Shown here piece after piece: positions 25,185 through 37,782 of a stretch of 64,000 nucleotides of DNA (positions are counted from its first letter, which is position 1; every line of letters begins with the position of its first letter). The stretch lies in assembly GCF_963966145.1 (NCBI RefSeq), contig NC_091055.1, forward strand, positions 7,130,001-7,194,000. Reading direction: 5' to 3'. The DNA comes from Tenebrio molitor. Taxonomy: Eukaryota; Arthropoda; Insecta; Coleoptera; Tenebrionidae. Made by a program: the position numbers and the translations under genes. The notes under the pieces are model-generated. The model made no database searches. It was not told the origin of the DNA and saw only the letters and a program-made list of their open reading frames with translations.

Positions 25185-28100
25185 GTGGAGATATAATTTT
25201 CTGTGGATCTGGGAAGGCGGTGCACATTCTTACCCTTCAGGGGTCAGGTGGTAAAGCTTTCCAGACGTCTCAATAACTGATTCGTATGCTGCACATTCTG
25301 TTTTTTCTTCAGATTTTATTTTGCCAACATAGCACCAGGAAAATTATTTGGAACTCGCAGTTTTGGTAATAAGCTTTACTCGCATCAGATTATCATTATT
25401 AATTATTATTGCATCACATACTGATAATTATTAATTAACATATTAATTAATTCAAATACAAAGGCACTTGTTTCGCGTTCGATAAAGAGAAATCTGTATT
25501 ATATTCATCAGCAAGTTCACGAAATGGTTCACCGAAGCTAGCTTTTGCGGCATTGTCATTAATTAAAAGCAAAAACATACAACAAGAGCTTTCAGCCATT
25601 AGAAAATTGGAATTATGTACGAGTAAACAGTATTGAGGGACACCAACAATAAATATTTATGATTTCTTTATTTATTTAAGAATAATTCAACCAATTTATT
25701 TAGAATCCTGTAGGAAAATTCTAATTATTTTAGAGATCCAAGTCACGTATCTATTTTTAAAGAAAAAGAATTAGCTTTGTCGTGTAGTTTTAATTAAAAC
25801 ATGTTTTGTGTATTTAGTTGCATAGAGAATATGTAGTAATTATTATTACAGAATTATAAATCAAATGAAACCTATATAAAACAATATTTGCACAATATCA
25901 TGCACATAAAACAATGCACTCTACAAATAAGTATTACTAAAAATGATAATTATAATTACAGATTAATTTCATGACTGTGACGATGTACATTTACAATTAT
26001 TATGTATTTTGATTTTAAAACTTGTCCGGAACGTGTGAACGTTACAGATTCGTTTAATTTGACAAAATTGATTGTTTCACATCATTTTATTTGTATATAT
26101 CAATTCTGATAACTGATGTTGTCAATAAATTATTGATTGGACTCGAGAACCAGTTCGGTGAAAGTCTGATGCAAAAGAGTTGAAGAATTTTCAAGGCAGA
26201 CCGAGATTTATAATGAAACTTGAGACGTTCGCCAATAAAAATAAGATAAAATTTATACAAAACGCCAATCAGGTCAGAAGAGTCGGAAATTCGCCGACAT
26301 TTTGTCATTGTTGAATTCATTCTATTTTCTTACATTCACGGTGACATTTTGATTACGTAAATACTTGTGTGCCTGAAAAGAATCTGCTCCGTAAATGGTT
26401 TTTTTGACAGCTGTATTTCGCTGTCGTGTAATCTCATCCGCATAATCTTCGCTAAAATAAGCGTTCTCCAACAAATCCCTATGTGTTATTTCCCAATAGC
26501 GTTGATAATGTCAACCAAAACTTACTCCCTTTACTGCCTGAAGATAATTTGAAAGTACTGCTGTCTAAAGTAGCAAGCTCAACCCAGACTATTAAATGTG
26601 CTTGACATTTTTATATTATATTGTAGTAAAAATTGAAAAATAGATATATTAAATTTACAGTCCTTGAGCTTATTTTATGGACCTTGCCATTATTTAACAT
26701 AAAACTTTCTAAATGTAATTCCTCTGACAACAAATGAAAAATTTTCAGCAAGGTGAAGTCTTGCCCTCAAACTTTGTAATGCCGCAAGGGATGTTGCAAT
26801 ATTACTCAGTTCATTAATTCTTGATAAAATCCTGATGTTAGGAATTTAATTTTGTTACCATTCAGTAATATACGAAGTATTATGTTTCATTTTCTGTAGT
26901 TTAAAATACTAATCGAATTAATAACAGTATTTTGTCATCAGAATAGATAAAAATTTAAATTTTTATTTATGAAAGTTTTGTGTTTTTTTTTTTGGTTATT
27001 ATAATTTATGAGTCTTGTAAAAATTATAAATAAGTACGTGTTACTGTTATACTTTATTAGTACATATAACAAAAATTGTCTTCACACACAATCAAGAAAA
27101 AGTTAAATTAGTTAAATCAATTCTACTTTTAATTATTAACCACTGGAAATATGACGAATGATTTGTAAAATCGTGTTAATCTAAATTTCTAAATTATGCC
27201 GACTTCTTCTTTAACTAATAAGAGTTTCAGAATTGGTAAATGTCACATTTTTTGTTGCGGACTGATGAAAGAAAATATGTTGGAAATATAATTAACCTCG
27301 GAGTTTTTCTAATAAGGTAAGTTTGTGTTCGCCTTAATTTTGGCTTGTTACTTTTTAATTACACTTTTTTCAAAATATAACCGCGCCCGAGGAAAAACAA
27401 GAAATCACAACGAAGCGTTCTAATCCCGTAGGGTTTACCCTTCATCCCCTAGTCCCATACTTTCTTTTCTTACCACCCCCACCACCTTGACGTGAGATAA
27501 TGAGCACTTCTTGCGCTATTTTACAACTACTGGTTAAGTACTCATACTTTTAACGTTGCTCTAGTCCACATAACTTAAATCTTTTTCGTTTTGTTAAATG
27601 TTATTTTTGTTTCGCCACTTTATTTATAGCATTCGCTTTTTGGGAGCTATGGCGCAGCTTATTTGGAAAATTTTTACCGGCATAAATCCAATGCTGCAGC
27701 TACCGTCTCCAGTTTAAATTTTTAAAGACCATATTAATTAATTAAAAAGTAAAAGAAAAGTTTTAGCGGAGTTAATTTTGTGTACTGTGGTATTACGCAT
27801 TGCATTATGAGCTGAATCTCAAATCAAATTTAAAAATAATAAATAATTCTAAACACAAAGAAAACCCTTAGTTGAACACGAGCCAATTTCATTCTTTTAA
27901 TTGTCTTTCAATATTTTATCGCAGTCCTTAATTACTTTTGCGAAGTGTATATGGGCGTGAACTGAATGAAATGAGACATCACCAGAAGATGTGCTAAGTG
28001 GCCTCCAATTGTGTGACTCGCATCTTCAAATGTACTAATAAGAAGTTTGTTTTTAAAAAGTTTATTAAAAATTGTTGAAATTTTCCGCTCGCCTTAAATT

Positions 28101-30634
28101 AAGTTCCTCTCATGTACATAAAACAAAATGAACTTAGTTGAATAACAGCAGACTTTACTTTGGGAACTACAAATTGTAAAAAAAGTTGTGCGTCGTGCAC
28201 CATTTGGTGTGATATCACCTTAATTTTAGTTAAAATCTCGGTAATCTCCGTGAAATAAGGAGATAGGAGCAACACCAGGTTTCGCTTTCCAATTGTTTGG
28301 TTGGTTTTATTACAAACAATTACTAAAGAGAGAACTCCACTTATCTTAACGGTAAATAGGGCAACGTTCGTGCTCCCTCTAAATCTAAACTAATAAAGCA
28401 ATATGTAATATATTTTGTAATACATTAATGTTTTTAATTATCAATTCAAGTTATCAAAGTCGACATCGTGAAATAGACAAAAATAAATATGTAATCAATT
28501 CTGATCACAACACGTCTCATATGTGAGTTGGTAGTAAGTACATCGTAAGTAAAGTTTTATCTTCTCCAAAGCAATGCGGTATATTTTGTAAAGCGTTGAA
28601 TTTGGCCAAAGGTGACTTCGTGAAATTAACAAAAGCAATCGCCAACTCAGATGCTAGTTTGTGATGAGTAGTAAAATGTATGTTTAGGTGTACCCCCTCC
28701 ACTTCACATTTGGTAAATTTACGTTAACGTAAATCTTGTAGTATTACTCAAACAATTCCAAAATATAAAAAGTTAATAATGAATACTTCGAATCTTAACT
28801 TTTTCGTGAGTGTAGAACTATGTCTTACTGATCGATACCAGATATCGAAGAAAGTTTTTAGTTATTCGAGATGTTGAAATTTAGCCGAGACTATATATCA
28901 CGAATTACATAAACAGTCCTAAGATTAATAACTACTTTTGCACCAGTAACATCAATATCAGCGATGATAGATATAGCGGCAGAGATTAATAGGTCGTGAC
29001 TTGCGGTTTACATTCATATATCGCAGACCGGAGTCTTTGGTCTTATTAGCCAGATAAGTATTGATATCAAAAGCGACAGACCAAAAAATATCGTTAAGCA
29101 GTTTACCGCTAAGCTGTCGTCCTGCTAAGCCACAATTACGGTGCAAAATCATGCCAATATGGCGGATAAGCGTTCTCGTAAAGTATACTGGTACTTATAC
29201 ATGCAAATTTTAAGTTAAATCTGAAAATTAACTTTTAATTAATTACGGTATTTAAAGCATTAACATTATTCATAAAGATCATTTTTGTAATCCGAGCTTA
29301 AACTGCCGCTTGCAAAACACTGACTGAGGCAGATTATCCTGACGTATCATAGTTTTCTTTTTCTATGAAATTTTATACTTTAATTTAATTTAATTGTTAA
29401 CCAATTAATAACATGCAATTAATTAAAAGTAATTACCAGAAAAATAAATAACTAAAAAACTGTTTAAAAAAAAATCATTAGACAATGATGCATGTAAATA
29501 TTTCTGGTAATTATCTTATAATATGTATGTATATGACAAATGTAGGAAAATTTTTTGATGTAGTTAGTACTTTTGAGCTACTTTTTCTGCAGTTCACTAC
29601 TTCAGGACCAATTATAATTTCATATTTCATGGAGTTTTTGTGTGTGACATGTTTCGTGGTGTTTGGAATTTAAAATATTCGAGTGTTGAGGGTGAGAAAC
29701 CTAGAGTAAAGTGTTCGTCTCATGAGCCTCTACAAATAATTTATTTAAACTGATAAAGTCGGTTTGAAGACAATGACATCCGATCGTGAATTGCAAAAAA
29801 TTTGTTGAATGGCGAGAACGACTCGGTCTCTCTATTAGTAACCACGAAGTGATTCAATCGCTGAGAAAATTAAATTGTGAGAATGTGACTGGTGACGTTC
29901 TGGTATGGTGAATTGTTGGCGCTGACTTAAGCTAGCGTTATTAGATTAGCGTGTCTCATAGAGAGGTCTACTAATAGGATTAGACTTGTATAGCAAGTGA
30001 ACAACCAAACTTTTAATCTTATCAGTTTTCTAGCTACGCCCGATCAACCGACTCACCTGAGACATGCTTTCAGCCTCGATCCTTCCGCAAGATGCGTACG
30101 AGAGATTAAAGTGGACAATTTCCCTTCCTCGATCCACAAAATCAAATAATCTAAAGCAAATTGGCCTGCCGGATCCACCAATTTACTTGACTATGTAGAT
30201 TTTGAAATTTAACTTATTTTTCCCAAGACATTAATTCTCTAAATCTGATTTCATCTCGACAGAAAATTTTCAAAAATGTAGCTAGTTCACTCTACCTTTA
30301 AAAATCATTGTGTGTATTTAGTGTTAGAATTGGGCTAATATTTTTTATGAGCTACTCAGAGTTCTCAATACTAATATCAATCTAATATATTTTATATGTT
30401 TTTCTATTATTGTTGTTTATTTTCAGAATATGTACTTAGTCTTGTTATGTGTCTTTTAATCGAAAAATTAGACACAGCCAACTAAACCAAAATGTCAAAA
30501 ATTACGTGGACATTTTAAACTAAATACTTACTTACTGTTTTTTGAATTGTTAATTCGATGAAAAAGGTGTATTGCTCAATGTACACATCTTAACATAAAC
30601 TGATTTAATAACAAATAAGGTTCTAACGAATAGA
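25185..30634. other. Intron sequence without recognised genes
   Basis: The longest element-poor stretch of the window. GC-richer islands lie at about 27380-27500 and 29760-30180. They contain no ORF of note and could be regulatory. No TIR pairs were noticed. Confidence 0.5.
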
Positions 30635-30971
30635 ATATCGCGCGTTCAAATGAAATCCTGGGCTGAGTAGGCATTGGAAATATTAAACCGTTTAGAACAG
30701 TGTAAAGTTTGAATTTCCCGCCGTTTGACGACATTTGTTTATGTTTAATCTGGACGTAATTGAACATGTTTGTTTTCAGCAAAGGCTGCCCTTAGATATT
30801 TGCTTGGAGAATAGGAATCGTTAAGTTATTCTATTTTTAATGTAAAATACTGCAAAGAAAGAAAATAAGGAAATATTTTTTGGCTCTAAATTTTACACGC
30901 TTTAATAAAGCACAACAATTGACGGTTTCCAACGCCTTCCCAGCCCAGAATTTCATTTGAATGCCCGATAT
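30635..30971. mobile_element. TIR element (337 bp) with an internal repeated module
   Basis: Inverted arms of about 50 bp: ATATCGCGCGTTCAAATGAA at the left edge (30635-30690) and its inverse TTCATTTGAATGCCCGATAT at the right (about 30921-30971). They share a GGGCTG core followed by GGCATTGGAAA/TTTCCAACGCC. The spacer contains a 107 bp module also present at 47852-47961 without these arms. Confidence 0.7.
30736..30842 (-). repeat. 110 bp module, copy 1 (inside the 30635 element)
   Basis: Reverse complement of 47852-47961, about 87 percent identical by eye. Shared words include AAGCAAATATCTAAGGGCA, AACAAACATGTTCAATTA and GATTAAACATAAACAAATG. Confidence 0.75.
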
Positions 30972-31203
30972 ATACATTTAGTGTTAGAAAAAATATTATC
31001 TGTCACACGAAAATAACGAGATTTTATCCATTTGTAAAAATTTGCTTACGGCTCGTGTGGCTACACTTCCCACTCATGGATAAAATCTATCCTTCTCACT
31101 TGTGCCAAAAATGTCTATTTCACTATTGAGTGGCTTATGACCCACTTAATGGGTCTAAAATCGACCTAATTAAAGCGAGATGTTGAAAGAAAAAATAGAA
31201 TAG

Positions 31204-31458
31204 TATAGTTCTCCCAGAGCTGCAGCGGTTTTATGGCAGGGTACCATTGTATAAACGTTAACAACACCGACAATAGGTTTAAACCGCAAGTACAACCCCT
31301 AATCGTAAATTCGTCCAAGTACTACCCTGTAAACTGACAGGTATAGAACGAAAATGATGATTGACAGGGGTCTGTTTATGTCGCGTATCGGCATCTCAAC
31401 AGGCGTAATAATTACTATTGCCCTGCCATAAAACCGCTGCAGCTCTGGGAGAACTATA
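31204..31458. mobile_element. TIR element with 42 bp near-perfect ends
   Basis: The left arm 31204-31245 begins TATAGTTCTCCCAGAGCTGC. The right arm 31417-31458 is its almost exact inverse. High arm identity suggests recent activity or gene conversion. Total length is 255 bp and the spacer is non-coding. It is unlike the CAGGGTG families. It lies immediately 5' of the LINE fragment. Confidence 0.85.
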
Positions 31459-31462
31459 CATG

Positions 31463-31790
31463 TTGTTCAATAAGAGAAAGATGAAGAGTGAAGAGAATAC
31501 TAGGAAGAAAGGAAAATAGAACAAGTAAACGAGTTCAAATACTTGAGTTACATCCAATGAAAGAGCCAAGGATAAGGCACATATCAGAGAGATAGTAAGG
31601 AGTGTATGAAGAATAGGAGAGATAAAATGGAGAGGTGATTTCAGGAGGAGAATGATGATGTTGGAGAGCATGACAAAGAGTACGAGTATATTGATGAGTG
31701 GGGCAGAGATCTTGGGATGGAAAGAACAAGAAGTCGAGAAAGTGCAAGAAAAATATTTGAGAGGGGTGCTTAGGAGTGGAAGCAAAAAAT
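31463..31790 (+). pseudogene. Non-LTR retrotransposon (LINE) fragment, C-terminal end of ORF2
   Basis: Plus-strand frames give NEFKYLSYIQ near 31532, then HIREIVRSV, GEIKWRGDFRRRMMMLES (about 31616-31669), GAEILGWKEQEEVEKVQ-like sequence and KYLRGVL. This is the conserved region after the reverse transcriptase domain in several insect non-LTR elements (EFKYLGY, RRRMMMFES, YGAE-WGW, VQ-KYLRWVLG). At least one frameshift and stops (for example near 31565 and at 31607-31609) show that it is dead. It starts a few bases after the TIR element at 31204-31458. The open frames on the minus strand here are shadows. Confidence 0.7.
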
Positions 31791-34648
31791 GTTATTCCTC
31801 TGAAGTTTTTGCGTAAAATCAGAAATATTTTTTTCTCTTGTGAACTCAATCCGGGACATACTGTATATTGAATAGTTGTGAAAAAACCAAAAGCCAATAA
31901 TTTTTATTATTTCAATTCATTTTAATTGTTTATAAGCTTGTATGTACATATAAAATAGCAACTGTTCATCCTCACCTATTTTCCTACACAAATAATACAA
32001 AACTTCATCGAAATCAGATTAGCCGTTTCTGAGATCTGTGTTACCGATTCAGTTCAAACTCGACCTTTTTCTAAAACCCTGCTTTTCCACCCCGACTGGA
32101 TGCATCTAACCTGACCATGATACATCGAATGGATTATTAGGATGGTCAAATCTACCGAATTCCTGAGGTTTAGGTTGTCATTTGCCCGTTAAATCGAAAA
32201 AATATATCAATTGTTAAAGGCGGCACCTACTGGAAGGTTGCTCAACTAATAGATTTGTGAAAATGGTCGCCATATTGCCAGAATTCCACGCAGAATTAGC
32301 ATTTTAATTCACGCAGCTGCACATTTTTATTACTAATTTATGAAGGCTGATATTTTGGAAATTTATTCTGGATTATCTAACGTAGGCTATTGGCGCAGTT
32401 AATAACCAACTCGTGCATTTTCAGATAATTTTCCTATGAAACTATTTTATGATCTCTTCTAAACCTTTGTTTTTCCATACATATCAACATTTTTAGTCTA
32501 AGGGTAATTAAAGGGCCTTCCGCTTTTTTTCGATTCCTCCTTTTAACATAGTTAATTACATATTATCAGATCCTTTATAAAAATTATAAGAAAGTTGTTT
32601 ATAAGAATTATTAAGAAACAAAAAAGGAACTGAAAAGTAACTTGTTAGCGGTGCCGATCATTGCCAGTTTATCAAAATATTCTCCAACTTTAAAGTTGGC
32701 GTGTTATGTTATAGTGAGTTATCATAAATCTGTATTAATAAAATTAATATAAATAATTAACTGGGAAACCACATTTGACGTAATTGATTTATTATTTCAA
32801 ACTTATTATTATATGATGGATATTATAAAGAACTAGAACTCAAACTTGTGATACGGATCAATTAGTACATATTAAGAAAATTCTTTTAAGATTAATTTTC
32901 ATGCCAGTTGATCTATTCATGGCGTATATTTACAAATCAAGAAATAAATACGTGGTTGTTTTTGTTTTTCGGCTGCAAATTTGTCATTCTAATTTCTATA
33001 AAGTTTATTGGGATTAGTTGTAGATAGAGTATTGCATGTAATTTTGTTTTTAACTTGCTGTTGTTTACGTTTGCAATGGGTGGTACTCGTATTTGGCCAA
33101 TAAATTACCGAGACATTACATCTCATTTATTTCAATTACGTTCACATCGGGCAAACACGTCCTGTAAAATTTTTCTAAAACTGACAACGAGACATATCTA
33201 GTTACTGTTTATGTTCGTAAATGTCTCCGCAGTGGTTGTCGTTAACAATGTAATTAACGACGACTTCACAGCGCGATTTTACGGACGAATCAAATAGTAT
33301 TTGTATATCAAAGTCCATAAAGTGGAAAAAAACGTTAAAAGAACATCAGCGCCTCATAAACCACGTTTGATATCGCACCGGTATAACTGCATTTGTGATT
33401 TGTATCTGTCGTCATTTTACGCAATAGTGTACACTGTGAGGAAGCGAATCAATCGTCGGAAGATGATCAGATAATTTATACACCGCTTGAGTTCCGTACA
33501 CCAAATAATTGGAAGTGGTATTGAGCTAACAGTGAATTTTAAAGCGATATTTGAAATATTCGAAGATGAATAAAACAACTTCAACTGAGCGTGGCTTCCA
33601 TGATTTTACTCTGAGTTAAATTCAGTATTACCCGTTAATTTTTCCAATTAAATATCAGCATAACGGTGATAGCTTTAATCCAGATGAATAGATGCGAAAC
33701 CAACATTCGCGTTTCAATTAAATGCAGTAAAACACTCGAGCATCCCACGCATTGCTTGTTGAGATTTTCTAAATGCGTTAAGTCTAAAGTTTCCTGATCA
33801 AGTATTAAAAAAAATGTAATAATACTACATAAATTTCGATCAAACGAAAAATGTTGTCTGATTCGTCATCCGTTTCTAGGCAAATTCTAACTTTAAAGTA
33901 AATGAGAGTGGAAAGTTTGTGGTGGCAAACATCTGGCGACACGTTTCAAACCTCTATCAAACAAATAATTTCATTTAATTAATATTCTGAACCCTAATAA
34001 TAAGCAAACCACACGTTGTGTCACTTGAATTTCACACCTACTCTCGATATAGTTGCGTGCAGAATTTGATATTACTGTTACAAAATAAACGGTTACACGT
34101 ATTAATTAAAAAGAGTAATAATAGTAATGGAAGATACTGAAAACTAGTAAATAAATGTGCTTCGTCCACAGTAAAATCAAATTGGATCTAAAGCTGTTAG
34201 TATTTCCATCATACGTTTACGAATAAGTTTCTGGCCTGTAAATTCGGATAGTTTGTGAATGAACCCATCGATTGTGTTTAATTACATTATCCAACTTGTC
34301 AAAGTTGGATAGTGGCATTCAGGCGTTAAATTAAACTCAAGTGAGAAACACAAATATCTAAAAATGGAAGACGCCACGCTAATAATAATCAATTCCATAT
34401 CCGTTCCATCAGTGTCAAATTTTATTTCAATTTTTAATAAAAAAAAAATATATATTGGAATACCGAAGTTTTGTAAAATGGAACTGCACCTAAAGGTAGC
34501 TTGAATAATGTTGGAATAGTACTTCCACACAAAAATTGATTTAAAAAAAATATATATTTTTTTTAATTACTCAATGAAATAATGTCAAATTAGATTATTT
34601 AGAGCTTTATATTTATGTAAACGCGTAGATTAATTATTTGTGTATCAA
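31791..34648. other. Intron sequence without recognised genes
   Basis: Moderately AT-rich, no ORF above 85 codons and no repeat pair noticed. A short stem CCAACTT/AAGTTGG lies at about 34290-34308. Confidence 0.5.
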
Positions 34649-34744
34649 GGCCAAAAAGTGCATCTTTTTCGTCCGAGTCTGAGTTTTCTGGCCGGGGCGC
34701 AGCCGAGGTTTGGAAACAGGTGAGGACAAAAGACACTTTTTGGC
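34649..34744. repeat. Short hairpin repeat, copy 1
   Basis: Imperfect arms GGCCAAAAAGTGCATCTTTT followed by TCGTCC (34649-34674) and GGACAAAAGACACTTTTTGG followed by C (34724-34744) surround a GC-rich loop holding GCAGCCGAGGTTTGGAA. The same loop motif and layout appear at 1224-1322. An inverted third arm is at 35300-35326. Confidence 0.6.
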
Positions 34745-34897
34745 AAAAGTGCACATTAGGTACATTTTTTAGGCGAACCCACGAACTAAAAAGCAAAAAA
34801 CATCATTGGAAAAATTAAAAATTTATTTTGTATCTACCTTTTTTTAAATACCTAGATAAATTTATTAGTATGTACATATTAACAATTTGCTACTTCT

Positions 34898-35139
34898 GGA
34901 ATTTTCGCGTTTTTTCTGGCTAGACAGCTTCAGGGCGTCCTCCTAGATCGTTTTCCACCATTCAAACCTTGTGCAAATGCCTTTGTTGTGTTTCAAGGTC
35001 ACGTCAAGGTCGTGCCAATGTCTTAGTATAACTAAAGGCAAGGAAAATTCATTTGCACAAGGATTGAGTGGTGGAAAACGATGTAGGAAGATGACCTGAG
35101 GCTGTCTAGCCAGAAAAAACGAGAAAATGCCAAAATTCC
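34898..35139. repeat. Fold-back repeat with arms of about 85-90 bp
   Basis: The left arm (34898-34979) reads GGAATTTTCGCG, TCTGGCTAGACAGC, ATCGTTTTCCACCA and CCTTGTGCAAATG. The right arm (35050-35139) is the inverse with a few mismatches. The spacer of about 70 bp contains TTTCAAGGTCACGTCAAGG. A transcript would form a long hairpin. A MITE is likelier than a microRNA gene given the arm length. It lies between the hairpin arms at 34649-34674 and 35300-35326. Confidence 0.75.
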
Positions 35140-35299
35140 ATTTTTATTGTATTTATTATCAGTTTGCCAACAAAACTAAAAATTTACTTTTTGCAATACA
35201 CTAACTTATTTACATAATTTACGGTGACAGGACAATTATCGGTTTTGACGGTTTCGTTGTTAACTTACTAAAGAGACCAACAGATGGCGCCACAGTCAG

Positions 35300-35326
35300 G
35301 GTCCGAAAAAGAGTTACTTTTTGGCC
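35300..35326 (-). repeat. Solo arm related to the 34649 hairpin
   Basis: GGTCCGAAAAAGAGTTACTT followed by TTTGGCC is the inverse of the 34649-34674 arm with a few changes. The two could be outer ends of one element enclosing the fold-back at 34898-35139, or separate insertions. Confidence 0.4.
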
Positions 35327-37482
35327 GCATGTGAGTACGTAAAATAACTGTTTTCATTAAGGGTGCCTAAAAATATATATTTTTTTAATATAACACAGGT
35401 GTTTATATCCCGTAAAAAAAAATTGGAAAAACTAACAGCACTGTGGAATTTCCACTTTCGTAGGAATTTAGTACTTGCAGACTGTAATTGTCATAATCCA
35501 TAGATGGTTACAGTTTCCTACAGCAGACGCCTTGATCTGTGGCATTTAATTTGTTAAAAAAAGGTTTCATAAATCAACATCTAACGCTCTTAGAATAAAA
35601 TGTAAGTATGTAGTAAAAGAAAGATCACACAGAATGAGACCTAATGGCTTTCCAACAGTTTGTCATCCAGATTTAGATGCTTTTAGTATGGAGGTATTAG
35701 TATGGAAGTGATAGCACAAAAATTGCAAAGTGTAATAGTACAATAAATCTCAACAAGCGATTGAAATTTTGCACAAGAAATTAAGTCTGACAATGAGTTA
35801 AATAAAGCCACCAAAATCGATAGACTTATTTTATTGAGATTTAAATTTACGTTTCCACGATTCGTTAATGACATTCGTTCCCTGAAATATTAGGCCTTTC
35901 GAAATTTTTCAATTGAGGTGTGGGTTAGATATTTTCTTAATGTTTCGTGGCAATATATTATCATAATCATTATAAAGTAATTTTGAGCAAAAATGATTCG
36001 CAAGTTTTTAAATGCTTCCAGTAGATGTTGAAAAAAACAAAGAAGATAAATGAGAAAAGGGCTGCCAAGGCTCGTAACGCGTAACCACGGTAACAAATGT
36101 AGCAGTTCCTGAAAGCTTATGATAAACAGCATTTGTATTTTTCATTAAAAATTCATCGGAACTAGTTGCAACACATCTCCGGTGCATTATTAGTGAATGT
36201 GTGTTAACAATCAACTAATATTATGTTTTTACGTCAGTTTCCGTATTAGTTCCAATTGTAGTTCTCAAAGAATAATATAAACGTGGCACTTACTCTACTA
36301 CCGTCTAATTTAATATATTTAATAGATGTGTAATAATGGTCTGATGCATTTGTTAAAGATGTTTTAATATGTCATCTTGCGACGCCGTTAGTCATTAAAC
36401 GAAGTAGGTAGCAATTTCCATTTCGCTCGTTTTGCATAGTTACTTTCGAGTTGCAATAATTATGCAAATTAGCACAACTAACTTGGCAATTATTAAAATT
36501 TTCTCCGAATCTTCCAAAGGTTCGGTTTTAATCAGCCTATCGCAAAGAGAACTGTGAAGACGATGCTGCTGACTAGGACATTGCTTGACGCCGAAGATAT
36601 GGAATTATGGATGCAGGACGTGCTTTGCTTGTAAATTAGATTCGTATAATGCGAAAAGCAACTGAAGAGAATGCCGTTCTCTGAAACCACGGATGATCTT
36701 TACATTCGGCATTCATTTTATGATACGCAAATGTGCAATAAACCTTAGCGAGATTGCTGTCGTATTTTTTCCTATAACCCCCATATTATTCCGGCGTTAC
36801 TTATTGTAATTTCGTACTTAAAGATCACCTATTATTTTGGATTCGGCCGAAATCTGGAGCGCACACTCCGTATCGTAATTGCTTTTCTAAATGCAAACAT
36901 TTTAATGAAGATGATGCTTTATGATCGGTCGGAAAGCTTTTAGAGATGTATAATTTTCTTAACAATAGCCAACGTTTCTCCTCTGTAATGGATAACGGTA
37001 ATCTTGGGGGCATTTACGAACATTCATATCTGATTAGCTTATTTCTCCCCGTACTCTTTCATATTGTATTTCCGCTATTCTCTTTTTCATTCCTAATGAA
37101 AATCTAAGATGAGATCAACTGCTTTGTTTTCGTCGGTAAAGTCGCGAATTTACGCCAGCTCCAGAATTTTTCTTCCCACCACCAACAAAATCGTGGCGAC
37201 CTGCAAAATGACGGTGCACAAAATCGTTGTCGTTTAACTTGTACGAACTAACAATTTGGATTTTAGGTTTAAGCTTAGTTTAAAATTAAATCCTGTTTAA
37301 CTCGATGCAGGTGGTTTAATGAAAGTTAACGGTCAGCTCGACCCTTCAGGACCACCAGGACAACTTTCCTTAATACGCAAATTGGTATTAAAATGATAAC
37401 CATATTTTAGTCCTAATTTTGTGTCCCAATTTGTACATTGCTTATTGATCAATGCGCTTTCACCACCACTGTAAAATATTTT
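35327..37482. other. Intron sequence without recognised genes
   Basis: No coding or RNA gene recognised. Minus-strand ORFs at 35890-36214 and 36825-37013 are short and featureless. The stretch 36400-36720 has somewhat higher GC. Confidence 0.5.
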
Positions 37483-37782
37483 TTCATGTTCGTTTCCAGA
37501 GATACATAACCGAGAAAGTGGAATATAACTAAATATGTATATAAACTTTCCCGGTTATATACCTAACTTGACATCTGTCACAGATAACCTCAAAATTTAC
37601 AATAAACTAATGTTTTTTAAGACTTTGCCCAAACGAACACGAAAAACGTTATTCAATATTCGTGCGCTGTCAGTTTTCAAGTATTCGGCCTGTTTTGCAG
37701 CACTTGGCTAACGCCTCGTGCTTCAAATTTGGCCTCATACCTGAAAAGTGATCTCACAGCGCTACTCATATGAAAATAACTA
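37483..37782 (+). repeat. 300 bp dispersed repeat, copy A
   Basis: Shares about 280 bp with the reversed copy at 43434-43716. Landmarks are GAGATACATAACC, ACCTAACTTGACATCTGTCA, AAAACGTTATTCAATATT, GCCTCGTGCTTCAAATTT and AGCGCTACTCATATGAAAAT. Copy A has an extra segment of about 28 bp after TTCAATATT. It ends exactly where the TTAA-flanked element begins. Confidence 0.8.

Noticed and set aside
31396..31897. 129- and 120-codon minus ORFs
   Set aside because: Antisense to the recognised LINE fragment.
34898..35139. MicroRNA precursor
   Set aside because: Arms of about 85-90 bp are much longer than a usual insect pre-miRNA stem, so a fold-back element is likelier.
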